Assembly (NCBI GenBank): GCA_035764655.1
Contig: DASTYU010000043.1
Coordinates: 1-64,000, forward strand
Direction of reading: 5' to 3'
DNA: 64,000 nt
Source of the DNA: DASTYU01 sp035764655
GTDB lineage: Bacteria; Chloroflexota; Limnocylindria; Limnocylindrales; CSP1-4
Below the pieces are notes generated by a model, which worked only from the letters and a program-made list of their open reading frames with translations, did not search any database and was not told where the DNA came from. Positions 42,053 through 50,324 of the stretch are shown piece after piece (the first letter of the stretch is position 1; each line of letters starts with the position of its first letter). The position numbers and the translations under genes are program-made.

Positions 42053-42783
42053 GCGGGCCTCCAGGAACGCGTCCAGGGGGTAGACGGCCGAGGCCCGCGG
42101 AGCTTCGATCGCCCGACGGAAGTACCGACACCGGGATGCCGGTCGCGTCCCGTCGGGCGAACGCCCGCGGTCGGCCGTGGTCAGACAGCCGCACGAAGGC
42201 GGGCAACGAAGCGCCCGAAGCGACCGGCGATGGAGCGAAGAGCCTTGATGTGATCTCAGTCCTTCGTTCCTGCAGGCCCCTTCGGGCAAGACGTACGGTA
42301 CGGGCGGCCCGGTGGACGGTCAACGCGGTTATCCACGAACTTGGGCCGAGGCCGCCAACCGGTATCCACGAACTTGTGAACCGCTGTGGAAAAGCCTGTG
42401 GACGGACCGGCGCGTGCGCTTCGGTGGCGTCTTCGCGGTGGATTCGGCCGGCGCCGCCGCCGACGCCGGGGCCGACGCCGCCGCGTTCATGGTCGGCCCA
42501 CCGCCCCCACTCGTGCTCCGGGCGCTACGGAGCGCGCTCCGCTGTCCCGAGCGTCGCTTGACGCTCGAGTCAGCGCACGCATTCGTGCCGCGTGCGAGGT
42601 GGGATCGACAACGGGTCACCACGCGGCGCCCGAAGGCGGCCCTTTCGCTGCGTAAGGATTCCTCCTCGCACGCAGCATCGTCGGGATTCGTAGCGAGATG
42701 CGCAAGGCGTCGGCGCGCCACGTCCGGTTCCGTCCCTGATTGCCCGGGCACGCATGGGCGCGATATTCGGTTCGCGAACCGGT
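42053..42783. other. Non-coding region of 731 bp
   Basis: This is the longest gene-free stretch. Open frames crossing it are GC-driven and lack Shine-Dalgarno sequences; the frame that joins it to the coiled-coil gene downstream overlaps moaA on the other strand and is not credible. It holds a cluster of DnaA-box-like repeats (42329-42406), many short CGAAG repeats around 42190-42250, and a 14-bp palindrome CGGTTCGCGAACCG at 42768-42781. The segment 42410-42760 has no feature I recognise. Confidence 0.5.
42329..42406. promoter_or_regulatory. Cluster of DnaA-box-like sites
   Basis: Two direct copies of TATCCACGAACTTG begin at 42330 and 42363 (33 bases apart, about three helical turns); with flanking bases the boxes read TTATCCACG and GTATCCACG. 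On the other strand are TTTTCCACA (42393-42385), which fits the TTWTNCACA consensus exactly, and CCGTCCACA (42406-42398). Four boxes in 78 bases suggest DnaA binding. No AT-rich unwinding element and no dnaA or dnaN gene is seen beside it. Confidence 0.5.
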
Positions 42784-42804
42784 CGGGTAGCCGCCGGCTA
42801 CCCG
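42784..42804 (-). terminator. Hairpin at the end of moaA
   Basis: CGGGTAGCC (42784-42792) pairs perfectly with GGCTACCCG (42796-42804) around a 3-base loop. The moaA stop codon lies inside the right arm. No T-run follows, so termination may be Rho-assisted. Confidence 0.55.
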
Positions 42805-43853
42805 CCCATCGCGAACATCTCGATCTTCGGCAGGTCGCTCGTCGCCCGCGAGCGCAGCTCCGAATAGCGGTCGTCGCGCCGCTCCCAGATCGAGGTCAGG
42901 AACGCCCGCAGTGCCTCGTCCGAGGGGTCGCCGCGGACCTGGCCGCGCACGTCATGCCCGCGGACGGCGAACAGGCAGGTGTAGAGCATGCCCTCGGCCG
43001 AAATGCGCGCCCGGGTGCAGTCCCCGCAGAACGGGCGGGTCACCGACGAGATGATCCCGATCTCGCCCCCGCCGTCGACGTACCGCCAGCGCTCGGCCAC
43101 CTCGCCGCGATATGCCGCGCCGATCGGCTGGATCGGCCACGCCCCGTCGACGGTCGCCGCCAGCTCTGCCGCCGGCACGACCTCCTCGAGGCGCCAGCCG
43201 TTCGAGTGCCCGACGTCCATGTACTCGATGAAGCGCAGGGTTACCCCCGTGTCACGGGCCCACCGGGCCATCGGCAGGACGCTTGCCTCGTTGACGCCGC
43301 GGCGCACGACCATGTTGACCTTGACCGGGTCGAGTCCCGCTTCGAGCGCCGCGTCGATCCCGTCGAGCACCCGCGCCACCGGGAAGTCGATCCCGTTCAT
43401 CGCCCCGAACACCGCGTCGTCGAGCGAGTCGAGACTCACCGTGACCCGGGTCAGTCCGGCATCGGCCAGGGGCCGAGCCAGCGCGCGCAGCGCGGACCCG
43501 TTCGTGGTCAGCGTGAGGTCGAGCGCTTCGCCGCCCGGTTGGCGCAGCGCCGCGAGCATCCCGATGAGCGCGGGCAGGTTCCGTCGCACGAGCGGCTCAC
43601 CGCCGGTGATCCGCAGCTTCTCGACGCCGAGCTCGACGAACGCCCGCGCCACGCGCTCGATCTCCTCGAACGTGAGGATCTGGTCGTGCGGCAGGAACGC
43701 GTAGTCGCGCCCGAAGACCTCCTTCGGCATGCAGTACGTGCAGCGGAAGTTGCAACGATCGGTCACGGAGATGCGCAGGTCGTGCACGGGCCGGCCGAGG
43801 AGGTCCCGGGGCCGGGCGGCGCCGTGGGCGCGCGGTTCGAGCGTGGCCGTCAT
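42798..43853 (-). CDS. moaA: GTP 3',8-cyclase, molybdenum cofactor synthesis
   Basis: A 351-residue radical SAM enzyme that converts GTP to the 3',8-cyclised intermediate in molybdopterin synthesis with MoaC. The N-terminal cluster motif is CNFRCTYC and the second cluster ligands lie in PFCGDCTRARIS and LYTCLF. LRITGGEPLVRR is the SAM-contact strand and the protein ends in the required Gly-Gly. It is a single gene here with no moaC, moaE or moeA nearby. A TACGAT element ends 9 bases before the ATG with no Shine-Dalgarno. Confidence 0.96.
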   Translation of the reverse strand: MTATLEPRAHGAARPRDLLGRPVHDLRISVTDRCNFRCTYCMPKEVFGRDYAFLPHDQILTFEEIERVARAFVELGVEKLRITGGEPLVRRNLPALIGMLAALRQPGGEALDLTLTTNGSALRALARPLADAGLTRVTVSLDSLDDAVFGAMNGIDFPVARVLDGIDAALEAGLDPVKVNMVVRRGVNEASVLPMARWARDTGVTLRFIEYMDVGHSNGWRLEEVVPAAELAATVDGAWPIQPIGAAYRGEVAERWRYVDGGGEIGIISSVTRPFCGDCTRARISAEGMLYTCLFAVRGHDVRGQVRGDPSDEALRAFLTSIWERRDDRYSELRSRATSDLPKIEMFAMGG

Positions 43854-43862
43854 GAGACGCTC

Positions 43863-43868
43863 ATCGTA
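43863..43868 (-). promoter_or_regulatory. -10 element of moaA
   Basis: TACGAT on the minus strand ends 9 bases before the ATG at 43853. There is no Shine-Dalgarno, so a near-leaderless message is likely. Confidence 0.42.
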
Positions 43869-43915
43869 GCCCCGCGACCCTGGATCGTCGCGGTGCGGCA
43901 GGGCACCGATTCGGG

Positions 43916-43943
43916 ACCCGGTGGTGCGGCGGTACCACCGGGT
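43916..43943. repeat. Inverted repeat upstream of the coiled-coil gene
   Basis: ACCCGGTGGT (43916-43925) is complementary to ACCACCGGGT (43934-43943) across 8 bases. A second GGTACC lies nearby at 43951. It is in the 200-base gap between moaA and the coiled-coil gene and may be an operator or leader hairpin. Confidence 0.4.
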
Positions 43944-44054
43944 TCCACTGCTGGTACCTCTAGCGGACTCCACCACACCATCCACGGCTGGCAGCATGCG
44001 GCCACGCCCTGGACACCCGACCACCCCGTCCACGTCACCAGAGGACCCCGACGC

Positions 44055-45539
44055 ATGGCCACGACTGATGCCCGGCCCGGTTTCAAGCTCCCGTGGGGCT
44101 CCGACCGGTCCGAGTCCGACTCGAACGACGCCGCAGCGTCGCCGCCGGGCACGACCGACGAGCCCGCTGCCACCGTGGAGCACACCGATGCAGCCGCCCC
44201 GGATCTCGTCGTGAACGAGATCACGCCCGAAGCGCACGCCCAGTCCGACCCATGGCGACTGGCCGATCAGCCTGCCGCCGTTGCGGAGCCGGCGCCCAGG
44301 CGGAAGCCGAACAAGCTGATGGCCGACCTCACGCGGGCCATGCAAACGGCCGCCGAGTCCGCCCGCGACGAGTCGCTCACACGGCTGCAGACCGAAGCGA
44401 AGACATATATCGAGACGGTCCACACGCGCTCTGCGACCGAGGCCGAGCAACTCCGCCAGACCGCCGATTCCGACATCGCCGGCATCCGCGAGTGGTCGAA
44501 GAACGAGATCGCCCGGATCCGCGACGAGACCGACCAGAAGGTCACCGACCGCAAGGCCCGGCTCGAGTCCGACATCGAGGCCCATGCCGGTCGCATCGAG
44601 CGCCGCATCGAGGGCGTCCAGCGCCACGTCGCATGGTTCGAGGGCGAGATGGCCGGCTTCTTCGAGCGTCTGCTCGCCGAAGAGGATCCGACCAGGCTCG
44701 CGTCGATGGCCGAAAACCTGCCCGAGCCCCCGACGTTCGACGACTTCGAGAGCCTGCCCGAGCCGCCCGCTCCCCCGCCCGTCGAGCCGACGGTCGAGGT
44801 CGCGGCCGAAGCCGACGGCGAGGCATTCGCCGGAGAATCCGTCGGCGAGACTTCCGAGGAGGTTCCGGCCGAGGCGCCGGTCGCCGAATACGGTGAGCCG
44901 ACCGCCGAAGGGTATGCCGAGACAACCCCGGAGCATGCCGAGAACCCGGAGGAAGCATTTGCGGCGATCCAGGCGGCCGCCGAGGCCGCCGCAGCCGCGG
45001 AGACGACCGGCGAACCTGGCCTCGGCGAAGCGCAGCCCGATGAGCAGGCCGAGCCCGTGCACGATGCGCCGGCCGGCGACGACACCGATCCGCGCCTGGC
45101 TGCCCTCGGCTTCGACGGCGACGGTTCGTTCGACGCGCCCGCCGGCGATGGCGAGACCGACCACGCCGAAGGCGCAGGGCCGGTCGAGGAGATTCCGACG
45201 ATCGCGGACGACGCGCTGGCCGCTCGCCTCGCCGGGCTCGTCCCGGGCGAGGGCGAGACCGCCGATGCCGACCAGCGCACGACGCGCGTCGTCGTGACCG
45301 GGCTGGTCAGCGTGGCAAGCATCGCGAGCTTCAAGCGCAGCCTCGGGAAGATCGACGGCGTCGCTTCGGTCGGCGTCTCGTCCGGCCCGGACGGCGAGTT
45401 CGTCTTCGCCGTGGGGCACGGAGCCGCGATCGACCTTCCGGGCGCCGTCACGAGCCTGCCGGGCTTCGCCGCCCAGGTGACGTCCGTCACCGACGACACG
45501 ATCTCGGTCGCCGCGCGCGATCCCGAGACCGAGTCCTGA
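44055..45539 (+). CDS. Long coiled-coil protein with a C-terminal ferredoxin-like domain
   Basis: About 494 residues in three parts. Residues 1-80 are low-complexity. Residues about 80-225 form a charged coiled coil (LTRAMQTAAESARDESL onward, with many Arg/Glu heptads). Residues 225-405 are Glu/Ala/Pro-rich and probably disordered. The last 85 residues (TRVVVTGLVSVASIASF onward) look like a beta-alpha-beta-beta-alpha-beta domain similar in outline to HMA-type folds. The ATG at 44055 has AGAGGA upstream. It precedes the CpaE-like ATPase by 34 bases, so it may be its polar or membrane-linked partner. No name is recognised. Confidence 0.72.
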   Translation: MATTDARPGFKLPWGSDRSESDSNDAAASPPGTTDEPAATVEHTDAAAPDLVVNEITPEAHAQSDPWRLADQPAAVAEPAPRRKPNKLMADLTRAMQTAAESARDESLTRLQTEAKTYIETVHTRSATEAEQLRQTADSDIAGIREWSKNEIARIRDETDQKVTDRKARLESDIEAHAGRIERRIEGVQRHVAWFEGEMAGFFERLLAEEDPTRLASMAENLPEPPTFDDFESLPEPPAPPPVEPTVEVAAEADGEAFAGESVGETSEEVPAEAPVAEYGEPTAEGYAETTPEHAENPEEAFAAIQAAAEAAAAAETTGEPGLGEAQPDEQAEPVHDAPAGDDTDPRLAALGFDGDGSFDAPAGDGETDHAEGAGPVEEIPTIADDALAARLAGLVPGEGETADADQRTTRVVVTGLVSVASIASFKRSLGKIDGVASVGVSSGPDGEFVFAVGHGAAIDLPGAVTSLPGFAAQVTSVTDDTISVAARDPETES

Positions 45540-45573
45540 TCATCCGGCATCCATAACCGCGAGGGAGCGACAC

Positions 45574-46803
45574 GTGCCTCGTCCCGCCATTGCCATCGCG
45601 CTCCCGACGGCCGAGGCCGGGCCCGTCGCACACGAGCTCCGCGAGGCCGGGTTCGAACCGATCACGGTCACCCGACCGGAACAGCTCGAGGCGGTCCTGT
45701 TCGAGCGGCGTGACGTCGCGGTCGCGATCATCGACGGTGAGACCGACTTCGACGAGTCGCTCGAGTACTACTCCGTCCTCCACGACGAGGACCGCGCGGT
45801 CGCCACGCTCATGGTCGTGTCGCAGCGCGCCCTGGACCGGCTCAGCGCGCACAACGCCGGCGACGACGACGAGTACCTCACCCGCCCCTACTCTGCGGAA
45901 TCGGTTCGCTGGCGCGTCGAGGCCATGTGCATCCGGAGCCACACCATCGACGATGGCAGCGGCCCGATCCTGCTCGGCAACGACACGCTCGACCCCGACC
46001 TGTGGGGCCAGCGCGCTACCGTCATCACGATCTTCAACCCGAAGGGCGGCGTCGGGAAGACGACCATCGCCACCAACCTGGCCGCCGCGCTGCAGATCCG
46101 CAAGGCCAAGCAGGTCCTGCTGGTCGACGCCGACACGGTGACCGGCCACGTGGCGGTCTCGCTCGGCCTGGAGCACGTCCAGACGGTCGTGGACAGCTGG
46201 AGCGACCTCATGGAGGGCGAGGCCATCCCGTCCTTCGCCGACCTGGCCTCGGCACACACCACGGGCATGCGCGTGGTCGCATTGACGGCGACGCCGCTCC
46301 ACATCGATGCGCTCGAGCCCGAGCGCGTGGCCGACGCCATCACCGCGGTCCGCCGCGGCTACGACTTCGTGGTCGTCGATCTGCACCCGTCGTACAGCCC
46401 GCTCAACCGTGCGATCTTCGATCGCTCCGACAAGATTCTCGTGCCGGTCACGCCGGACGTCCCGGCCCTGCGCGCCGCCGTCCAGATGCGCGACGTGGCC
46501 AGCGAGCTGGGCATCCGCGACCGCCTGGCGATGATCGTCAACCGCGCCAACAGCGGGGTCTCGGTCGCCGACATGGAGCGCACCGTCGGCATGCCGGCGA
46601 TGGCCCAGATCCGCTCCGGCGGCCTGCTCTTCGTGCATGCCGCGAACGCCGGGCGGACGGTCAGCGAGATGTACCCGCGCGAGAAGATCACCGAGGACTT
46701 CGACGCCCTCGCCGACCGGGTGCTTGGCGTGCCGCTCGCGGCACCCGCCCTCAAGACCGGCTTCCGGCTCTTCTCGCGCTCGAAGGCACCGGCCCAGGTC
46801 TAG
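45574..46803 (+). CDS. CpaE/MinD-like P-loop ATPase with N-terminal receiver-like domain
   Basis: A 409-residue protein. Residues 1-115 resemble a degenerate response-regulator receiver (AIAIALPTAEAG, AVAIIDGE, LMVVSQRA, YLTRPYSAESVRWRVEAM). Residues 145-390 form a deviant Walker A ATPase with NPKGGVGKTT, DAD in VLLVDADTVTGH, and FVVVDLHPSYS, as in CpaE/TadZ proteins that localise type IV pilus (Tad) secretion systems. The GTG start has GAGGGAG upstream. No other Tad genes are near, so its client is unknown; the coiled-coil protein upstream is the likely partner. Confidence 0.86.
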   Translation: MPRPAIAIALPTAEAGPVAHELREAGFEPITVTRPEQLEAVLFERRDVAVAIIDGETDFDESLEYYSVLHDEDRAVATLMVVSQRALDRLSAHNAGDDDEYLTRPYSAESVRWRVEAMCIRSHTIDDGSGPILLGNDTLDPDLWGQRATVITIFNPKGGVGKTTIATNLAAALQIRKAKQVLLVDADTVTGHVAVSLGLEHVQTVVDSWSDLMEGEAIPSFADLASAHTTGMRVVALTATPLHIDALEPERVADAITAVRRGYDFVVVDLHPSYSPLNRAIFDRSDKILVPVTPDVPALRAAVQMRDVASELGIRDRLAMIVNRANSGVSVADMERTVGMPAMAQIRSGGLLFVHAANAGRTVSEMYPREKITEDFDALADRVLGVPLAAPALKTGFRLFSRSKAPAQV

Positions 46804-47444
46804 AGGCGCGCCAGCGCTTCGGGCAGTTCGGCCAGCGTCTCGACGCAGATCGCGGCTTCCGGCGGGTTCAACCGCCCAGCCTGGATCAGCGCCCACGGAC
46901 CGCGCCGCACGAACACCGCCACCATTCCCGCCGCCGCAGCCGGCCGAACGTCGTTGTCCAGCCGATCGCCGACGTAGGCAACCTCGCCCGGATCGAGGCC
47001 GAGCTCGCCGGCCACGCGCACGAAGAACGCGGGATCGGGCTTGGCCACGCCCCATGTCGCCGACGACGAGGCGATCGCCAGCGGCACTGGCAATCCCTGG
47101 AGCAGCGCATCTGTCGTCGCGGGCTGGTTGCCGACGATCCCGACCCGGTAGCCCGCCGCGTGGAGGGTCTGCAGGCACGGCTCGGCATCCGGGTAGAAGT
47201 CGGCCGGCCCCAGCGGGTCGGCGCGCCCGGCGGCGCGCCGCCGCTCCCACTCGGCGCCGACGTCGATTCCGGGGCGGACGATGTCGAACACCGCGCGATG
47301 GTCGCCGCCAAGCGCGATCACGGCACCCAGCGTCGCCAGGAACGTGAGCCGCGGAACGCGGAGCCAGTCGGCCCAGTCGGTCCAGATGCGCGTCTCGTCG
47401 ACGAGCGTCTCGCCGACATCGAAGACGACGGCCCTGACGCCTAT
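46800..47444 (-). CDS. HAD superfamily hydrolase with a non-standard start codon
   Basis: A haloacid-dehalogenase-type phosphatase of about 214 residues. It has motif I VVFDVGETLVDE, motif II in GIVGNQP, motif III Lys in VAKPDPAFF and motif IV VGDRLDNDV, so the active site is complete. No ATG, GTG or TTG lies where the family begins. The best start is ATA at 47444 (giving (M)GVRAVVFD), which overlaps the upstream stop as ATAG and follows GCAGGA at suitable spacing; CTG 47462 is the alternative. Its stop shares a CTAG with the convergent ATPase stop. Substrate unknown. Confidence 0.75.
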   Translation of the reverse strand: MGVRAVVFDVGETLVDETRIWTDWADWLRVPRLTFLATLGAVIALGGDHRAVFDIVRPGIDVGAEWERRRAAGRADPLGPADFYPDAEPCLQTLHAAGYRVGIVGNQPATTDALLQGLPVPLAIASSSATWGVAKPDPAFFVRVAGELGLDPGEVAYVGDRLDNDVRPAAAAGMVAVFVRRGPWALIQAGRLNPPEAAICVETLAELPEALARL

Positions 47445-48085
47445 CGGGTGCGGTCCTGCCAGCTGATCCCGCCGAGCGGCTGACCCGGCAGCTTCTGCGG
47501 CCGCTCCCCGGTCGCCCGGTCGACCTGCTCCACGCCACGCAGGAAGAACCGGTTGACGAGGATGGCGTCGACATGATCCGCGACGACGCGCTCCCCGATC
47601 GATGCCGTGGCGTCGACGACCGGGATGAACATCTCGGTGGCACGATCGAGCAGCCGGTTCGGATCCGACCCGGGGTAGAGGAAGACGGTGCCGACCACAC
47701 GGAAGGGCGGCACCTCGATCGCGACGTCGTACGACACCTTGTGGACGCGATGGGCGACCTTTTCGGAGTCGCTCTGCGTGGGGAGCGTGGACTGACCGGC
47801 CATGATCAGGATCAGGTCGTATGGGTCGATCGTCTTGAGGCCGGGTGCCGGCGCGAGCGCTTCGGACCCGTCGAGGGGCGCCCAGCTGACCTCCGAGAGG
47901 ACGATCGGCTCGCGGCGATTGACGACGTCCGACAGCCGCCCGTCGATCTGCATCGTCCCGACGAGACGCCACTCCTCGGTCATCCCGTCGAACGGGATCC
48001 CACGCTCGCGCTCCCCGGCGGAGGGATCTCCCGAGCCCCTCGCCTGATCCTCGCCACTCCTGCGCCGCAGGAAGTCGAACGGCAC
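47441..48085 (-). CDS. Conserved protein of unknown function, family A paralogue
   Basis: A 214-residue protein with a short charged, Gly/Asp-rich start, then mostly beta-strand-like sequence. It aligns by eye with the protein at 1872-2471: EPIVLSEVSWAPL with QPLELNRVTWQAI, PYDLILIMAGQS with PDDLIVVVGDDE, FRVVGTVFLYPGSDPNRLL with YRIEGELPTMPGFDPGRAL and ILVNRFFLRGVEQV with FINRYTVERVEAD. The GTG at 48085 has GGAGGAA upstream, inside the end of acs. It sits between acs and the HAD gene in one operon. Function unknown. Confidence 0.75.
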   Translation of the reverse strand: MPFDFLRRRSGEDQARGSGDPSAGERERGIPFDGMTEEWRLVGTMQIDGRLSDVVNRREPIVLSEVSWAPLDGSEALAPAPGLKTIDPYDLILIMAGQSTLPTQSDSEKVAHRVHKVSYDVAIEVPPFRVVGTVFLYPGSDPNRLLDRATEMFIPVVDATASIGERVVADHVDAILVNRFFLRGVEQVDRATGERPQKLPGQPLGGISWQDRTR

Positions 48086-48089
48086 CCCC

Positions 48090-50051
48090 TTATTCCTCCG
48101 CTGCGCCCGATTTCTCGCGGATCGTCTCCACGACCGTCGCGTCGGCGAGCGTCGTCGTATCGCCGAGATCGCGGCCCTCCGCGATATCGCGCAACAGCCG
48201 CCGCATGATCTTGCCCGAACGCGTCTTCGGCAGGTCCGGCACGAACATGAGGAACTTCGGCCGCGCGATCGGGCCAATGACGTAGGCGACGTGCTCGCGG
48301 AGCTGGACGGCGAGCGCGTCCGTCGGCTCCTGGGCGGCCTTGAGGATGACGAACGCGAAGATCGCCTGACCGGTAACCTCGTCCTTCTTGCCGACCACCG
48401 CGGCCTCGGCGACCGCACTGTGGTCGACGAGGGCCGACTCGACCTCGGTCGTGGAGATGCGGTGACCGGCGACGTTCATCACGTCGTCGACGCGACCGAG
48501 CAGCCAGAAATAGCCTTCGTCGTCGCGTTTTGCCCCGTCGCCCGCGAAGTACATCCCCGGATACCGGCTCCAGTACGTCTCCCGGTAGCGCTCGGGGTCG
48601 CCGTAGATGCCGCGCAGCATCGCCGGCCACGGGCGCTTGAGCACGAGATACCCGCCGCCGCCAAGCGGGACGGAATGGCCGTGGTTGTCGACCACGTCCG
48701 CGTCGATTCCCGGGAACGGGAACGTGGCACTCCCCGGCTTCGTGGTGGTCACCCCGGGGAGTGGCGTGATCAGGATCATCCCCGTCTCCGTCTGCCACCA
48801 CGTATCGACGACAGGTGTGCGACCACCGCCGATGTGCTCGCGGTACCACATCCACGCCTCGGGGTTGATGGGCTCGCCGACCGACCCGAGGACGCGCAGC
48901 GACGTCAGGTTGTGCCTGGCCGGATGCTCGGGTCCGTGCTTCATGAATGCCCGGATCGCTGTCGGCGCGCAGTACAGGATGGTGACCTTGTAGTCCTGGA
49001 CGATCTGCCACCAGCGATCCCAGCCCGGCGTATCGGGCGAGCCCTCGTACAGGACGCCGGTCGTCCCGTTGGCCAGCGGACCGTAGACGATGTAGCTGTG
49101 CCCGGTCACCCAGCCGATGTCCGCCGCGCACCAGTACACGTCGTCGGGCTTGAGGTCGAAGATCATCTCGTGCGTGTACGAGGTTCCGAGCAGGTAGCCG
49201 GCCGTCGTGTGCAGGATGCCCTTGGGCTTGGCGGTCGTGCCGCTCGTGTAGAGCAGGTACAGCATGTGCTCTGAATCGACGGGCACCGGCGGGCATTCCT
49301 CCGACTGGCGGTCGACGATGTCATGCCACCAGTGGTCCCGGCGCGGGACCATGTGCACGCCGTCGCCAAACCGATCGACCACGATCACGTGCTCGATCGA
49401 CGGCGCGTCCACGACCGCCTCGTCGGCGTGGTGCTTGAGGTTGACCTTGTTGCCCCGCCGCCAGCCACCATCCGCGGTGATCAGCACCTTCGCGCCGCAG
49501 TCGTTGATCCGGCCGGACAGGGCCTCCGCCGAGAACCCGCCGAAGACGACCGTGTGCGGCGCACCGATCCGGGCGCAGGCCAGCATGGCGATCGGCAGCT
49601 CCGGGATCATGGGCATGTAGATGGCCACCCGGTCGCCCTTCTCGACGCCGAGCTCCTTGAGCGCGTTGGCCGCCTTCGAAACCTCCCGCTTGAGGTCGCT
49701 GAAGGTCAGGCTGCGACTGTCGCCCGGCTCGCCGATCCAGTGGTAGGCGACCTTGTCGCCGAGGCCGTTCTCCACGTGCCGATCGACACAGTTGTACGCG
49801 ACGTTGAGCTCGCCGCCTGTGAACCACTTGGCGAAGGGCAGTTCCCACTCGAGGGTGGTCTCGAACGGCTTCGACCAGCTGAGCCGCTCCCGCGCGAGCC
49901 GGGCCCAGAACCCCTCGAAGTCGCGCTCGGCCTCGTCGTACAGCTCGGCCCCGGCGTTCGCCTGGGCGGCGAAGTCCGGGGACGGCGGATACGTCCGCCG
50001 TTCGGCAAGGAGGTTCTCGATCTCGTGGGACGCGGAGTGGTCGACGCTCAC
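48090..50051 (-). CDS. acs: Acetyl-CoA synthetase
   Basis: A 653-residue AMP-forming acetate-CoA ligase that activates acetate to acetyl-CoA through acetyl-AMP. Motifs are the P-loop-like YTSGTTAKPKG, DTWWQTETG (acyl pocket and adenylate contacts), YWSRYPGMYFAGDGAKRDDEGYF with the hinge Asp in LGRVDDV, and the acetylation-site Lys in PKTRSGKIMRRLL. The length is normal. The GTG start has GGAGGAG upstream. It heads an operon with the family A paralogue and the HAD gene. Confidence 0.97.
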   Translation of the reverse strand: MSVDHSASHEIENLLAERRTYPPSPDFAAQANAGAELYDEAERDFEGFWARLARERLSWSKPFETTLEWELPFAKWFTGGELNVAYNCVDRHVENGLGDKVAYHWIGEPGDSRSLTFSDLKREVSKAANALKELGVEKGDRVAIYMPMIPELPIAMLACARIGAPHTVVFGGFSAEALSGRINDCGAKVLITADGGWRRGNKVNLKHHADEAVVDAPSIEHVIVVDRFGDGVHMVPRRDHWWHDIVDRQSEECPPVPVDSEHMLYLLYTSGTTAKPKGILHTTAGYLLGTSYTHEMIFDLKPDDVYWCAADIGWVTGHSYIVYGPLANGTTGVLYEGSPDTPGWDRWWQIVQDYKVTILYCAPTAIRAFMKHGPEHPARHNLTSLRVLGSVGEPINPEAWMWYREHIGGGRTPVVDTWWQTETGMILITPLPGVTTTKPGSATFPFPGIDADVVDNHGHSVPLGGGGYLVLKRPWPAMLRGIYGDPERYRETYWSRYPGMYFAGDGAKRDDEGYFWLLGRVDDVMNVAGHRISTTEVESALVDHSAVAEAAVVGKKDEVTGQAIFAFVILKAAQEPTDALAVQLREHVAYVIGPIARPKFLMFVPDLPKTRSGKIMRRLLRDIAEGRDLGDTTTLADATVVETIREKSGAAEE

Positions 50052-50324
50052 GTGCTCCTCCTGGGTGGCCGGGCCATTCTACCCGCGGGGCCACCCCGAT
50101 CCGGCGCCCTCGGCGCCGGCCGTGTCCGGGGCATCTCGCGCTCCTGGAACGCCGGGCGTTCCTTCTGGCGGGTGGTTCGCTGCGTGGGTCAAGCGCCGTT
50201 CCATTCGACGGCGTGGCGCCCTGCCGCCGGTGCATTGGCACATCCGGCGACCCACGGGACGAAGCAGCGGTCGCAAGGGTCGGCGGGCGACCCAGCAGCT
50301 GGGATGAGCGGGTCCGGTACGCCC
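50052..50324. other. Intergenic region upstream of acs
   Basis: This 273-base gap contains the acs -10 element and several GC-rich imperfect inverted repeats (for example CCCAGCAGCTGGG near 50290-50305, just past the MscS stop). I find no gene in it. The segment beside the promoter, GGGGTGGCCCCGCGGG, resembles a T-box consensus by chance (see rejected items). Confidence 0.4.
50076..50081 (-). promoter_or_regulatory. -10 element of acs
   Basis: TAGAAT on the minus strand lies 24 bases before the acs GTG and leaves a leader of about 18 bases that includes the Shine-Dalgarno GGAGGAG. A clear -35 is not visible at 17 bases. Confidence 0.5.

Noticed and set aside
42312..44054. A 5' extension of the coiled-coil gene through the non-coding region and across moaA
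   Set aside because: It runs antisense to the whole moaA gene and has no family-like sequence; ATG 44055 has its own Shine-Dalgarno.
47463..47972. An upstream extension of the HAD hydrolase frame
   Set aside because: It is an off-frame reading of the family A paralogue, which has a good start, Shine-Dalgarno and homology to a second protein.
50082..50100. GGGGTGGCCCCGCGGG upstream of acs, resembling a T-box antiterminator element
   Set aside because: The T-box consensus needs an A before CCGCG and a specifier stem; the gene is not an aminoacyl-tRNA synthetase or amino-acid gene, and the leader after the -10 element is too short.
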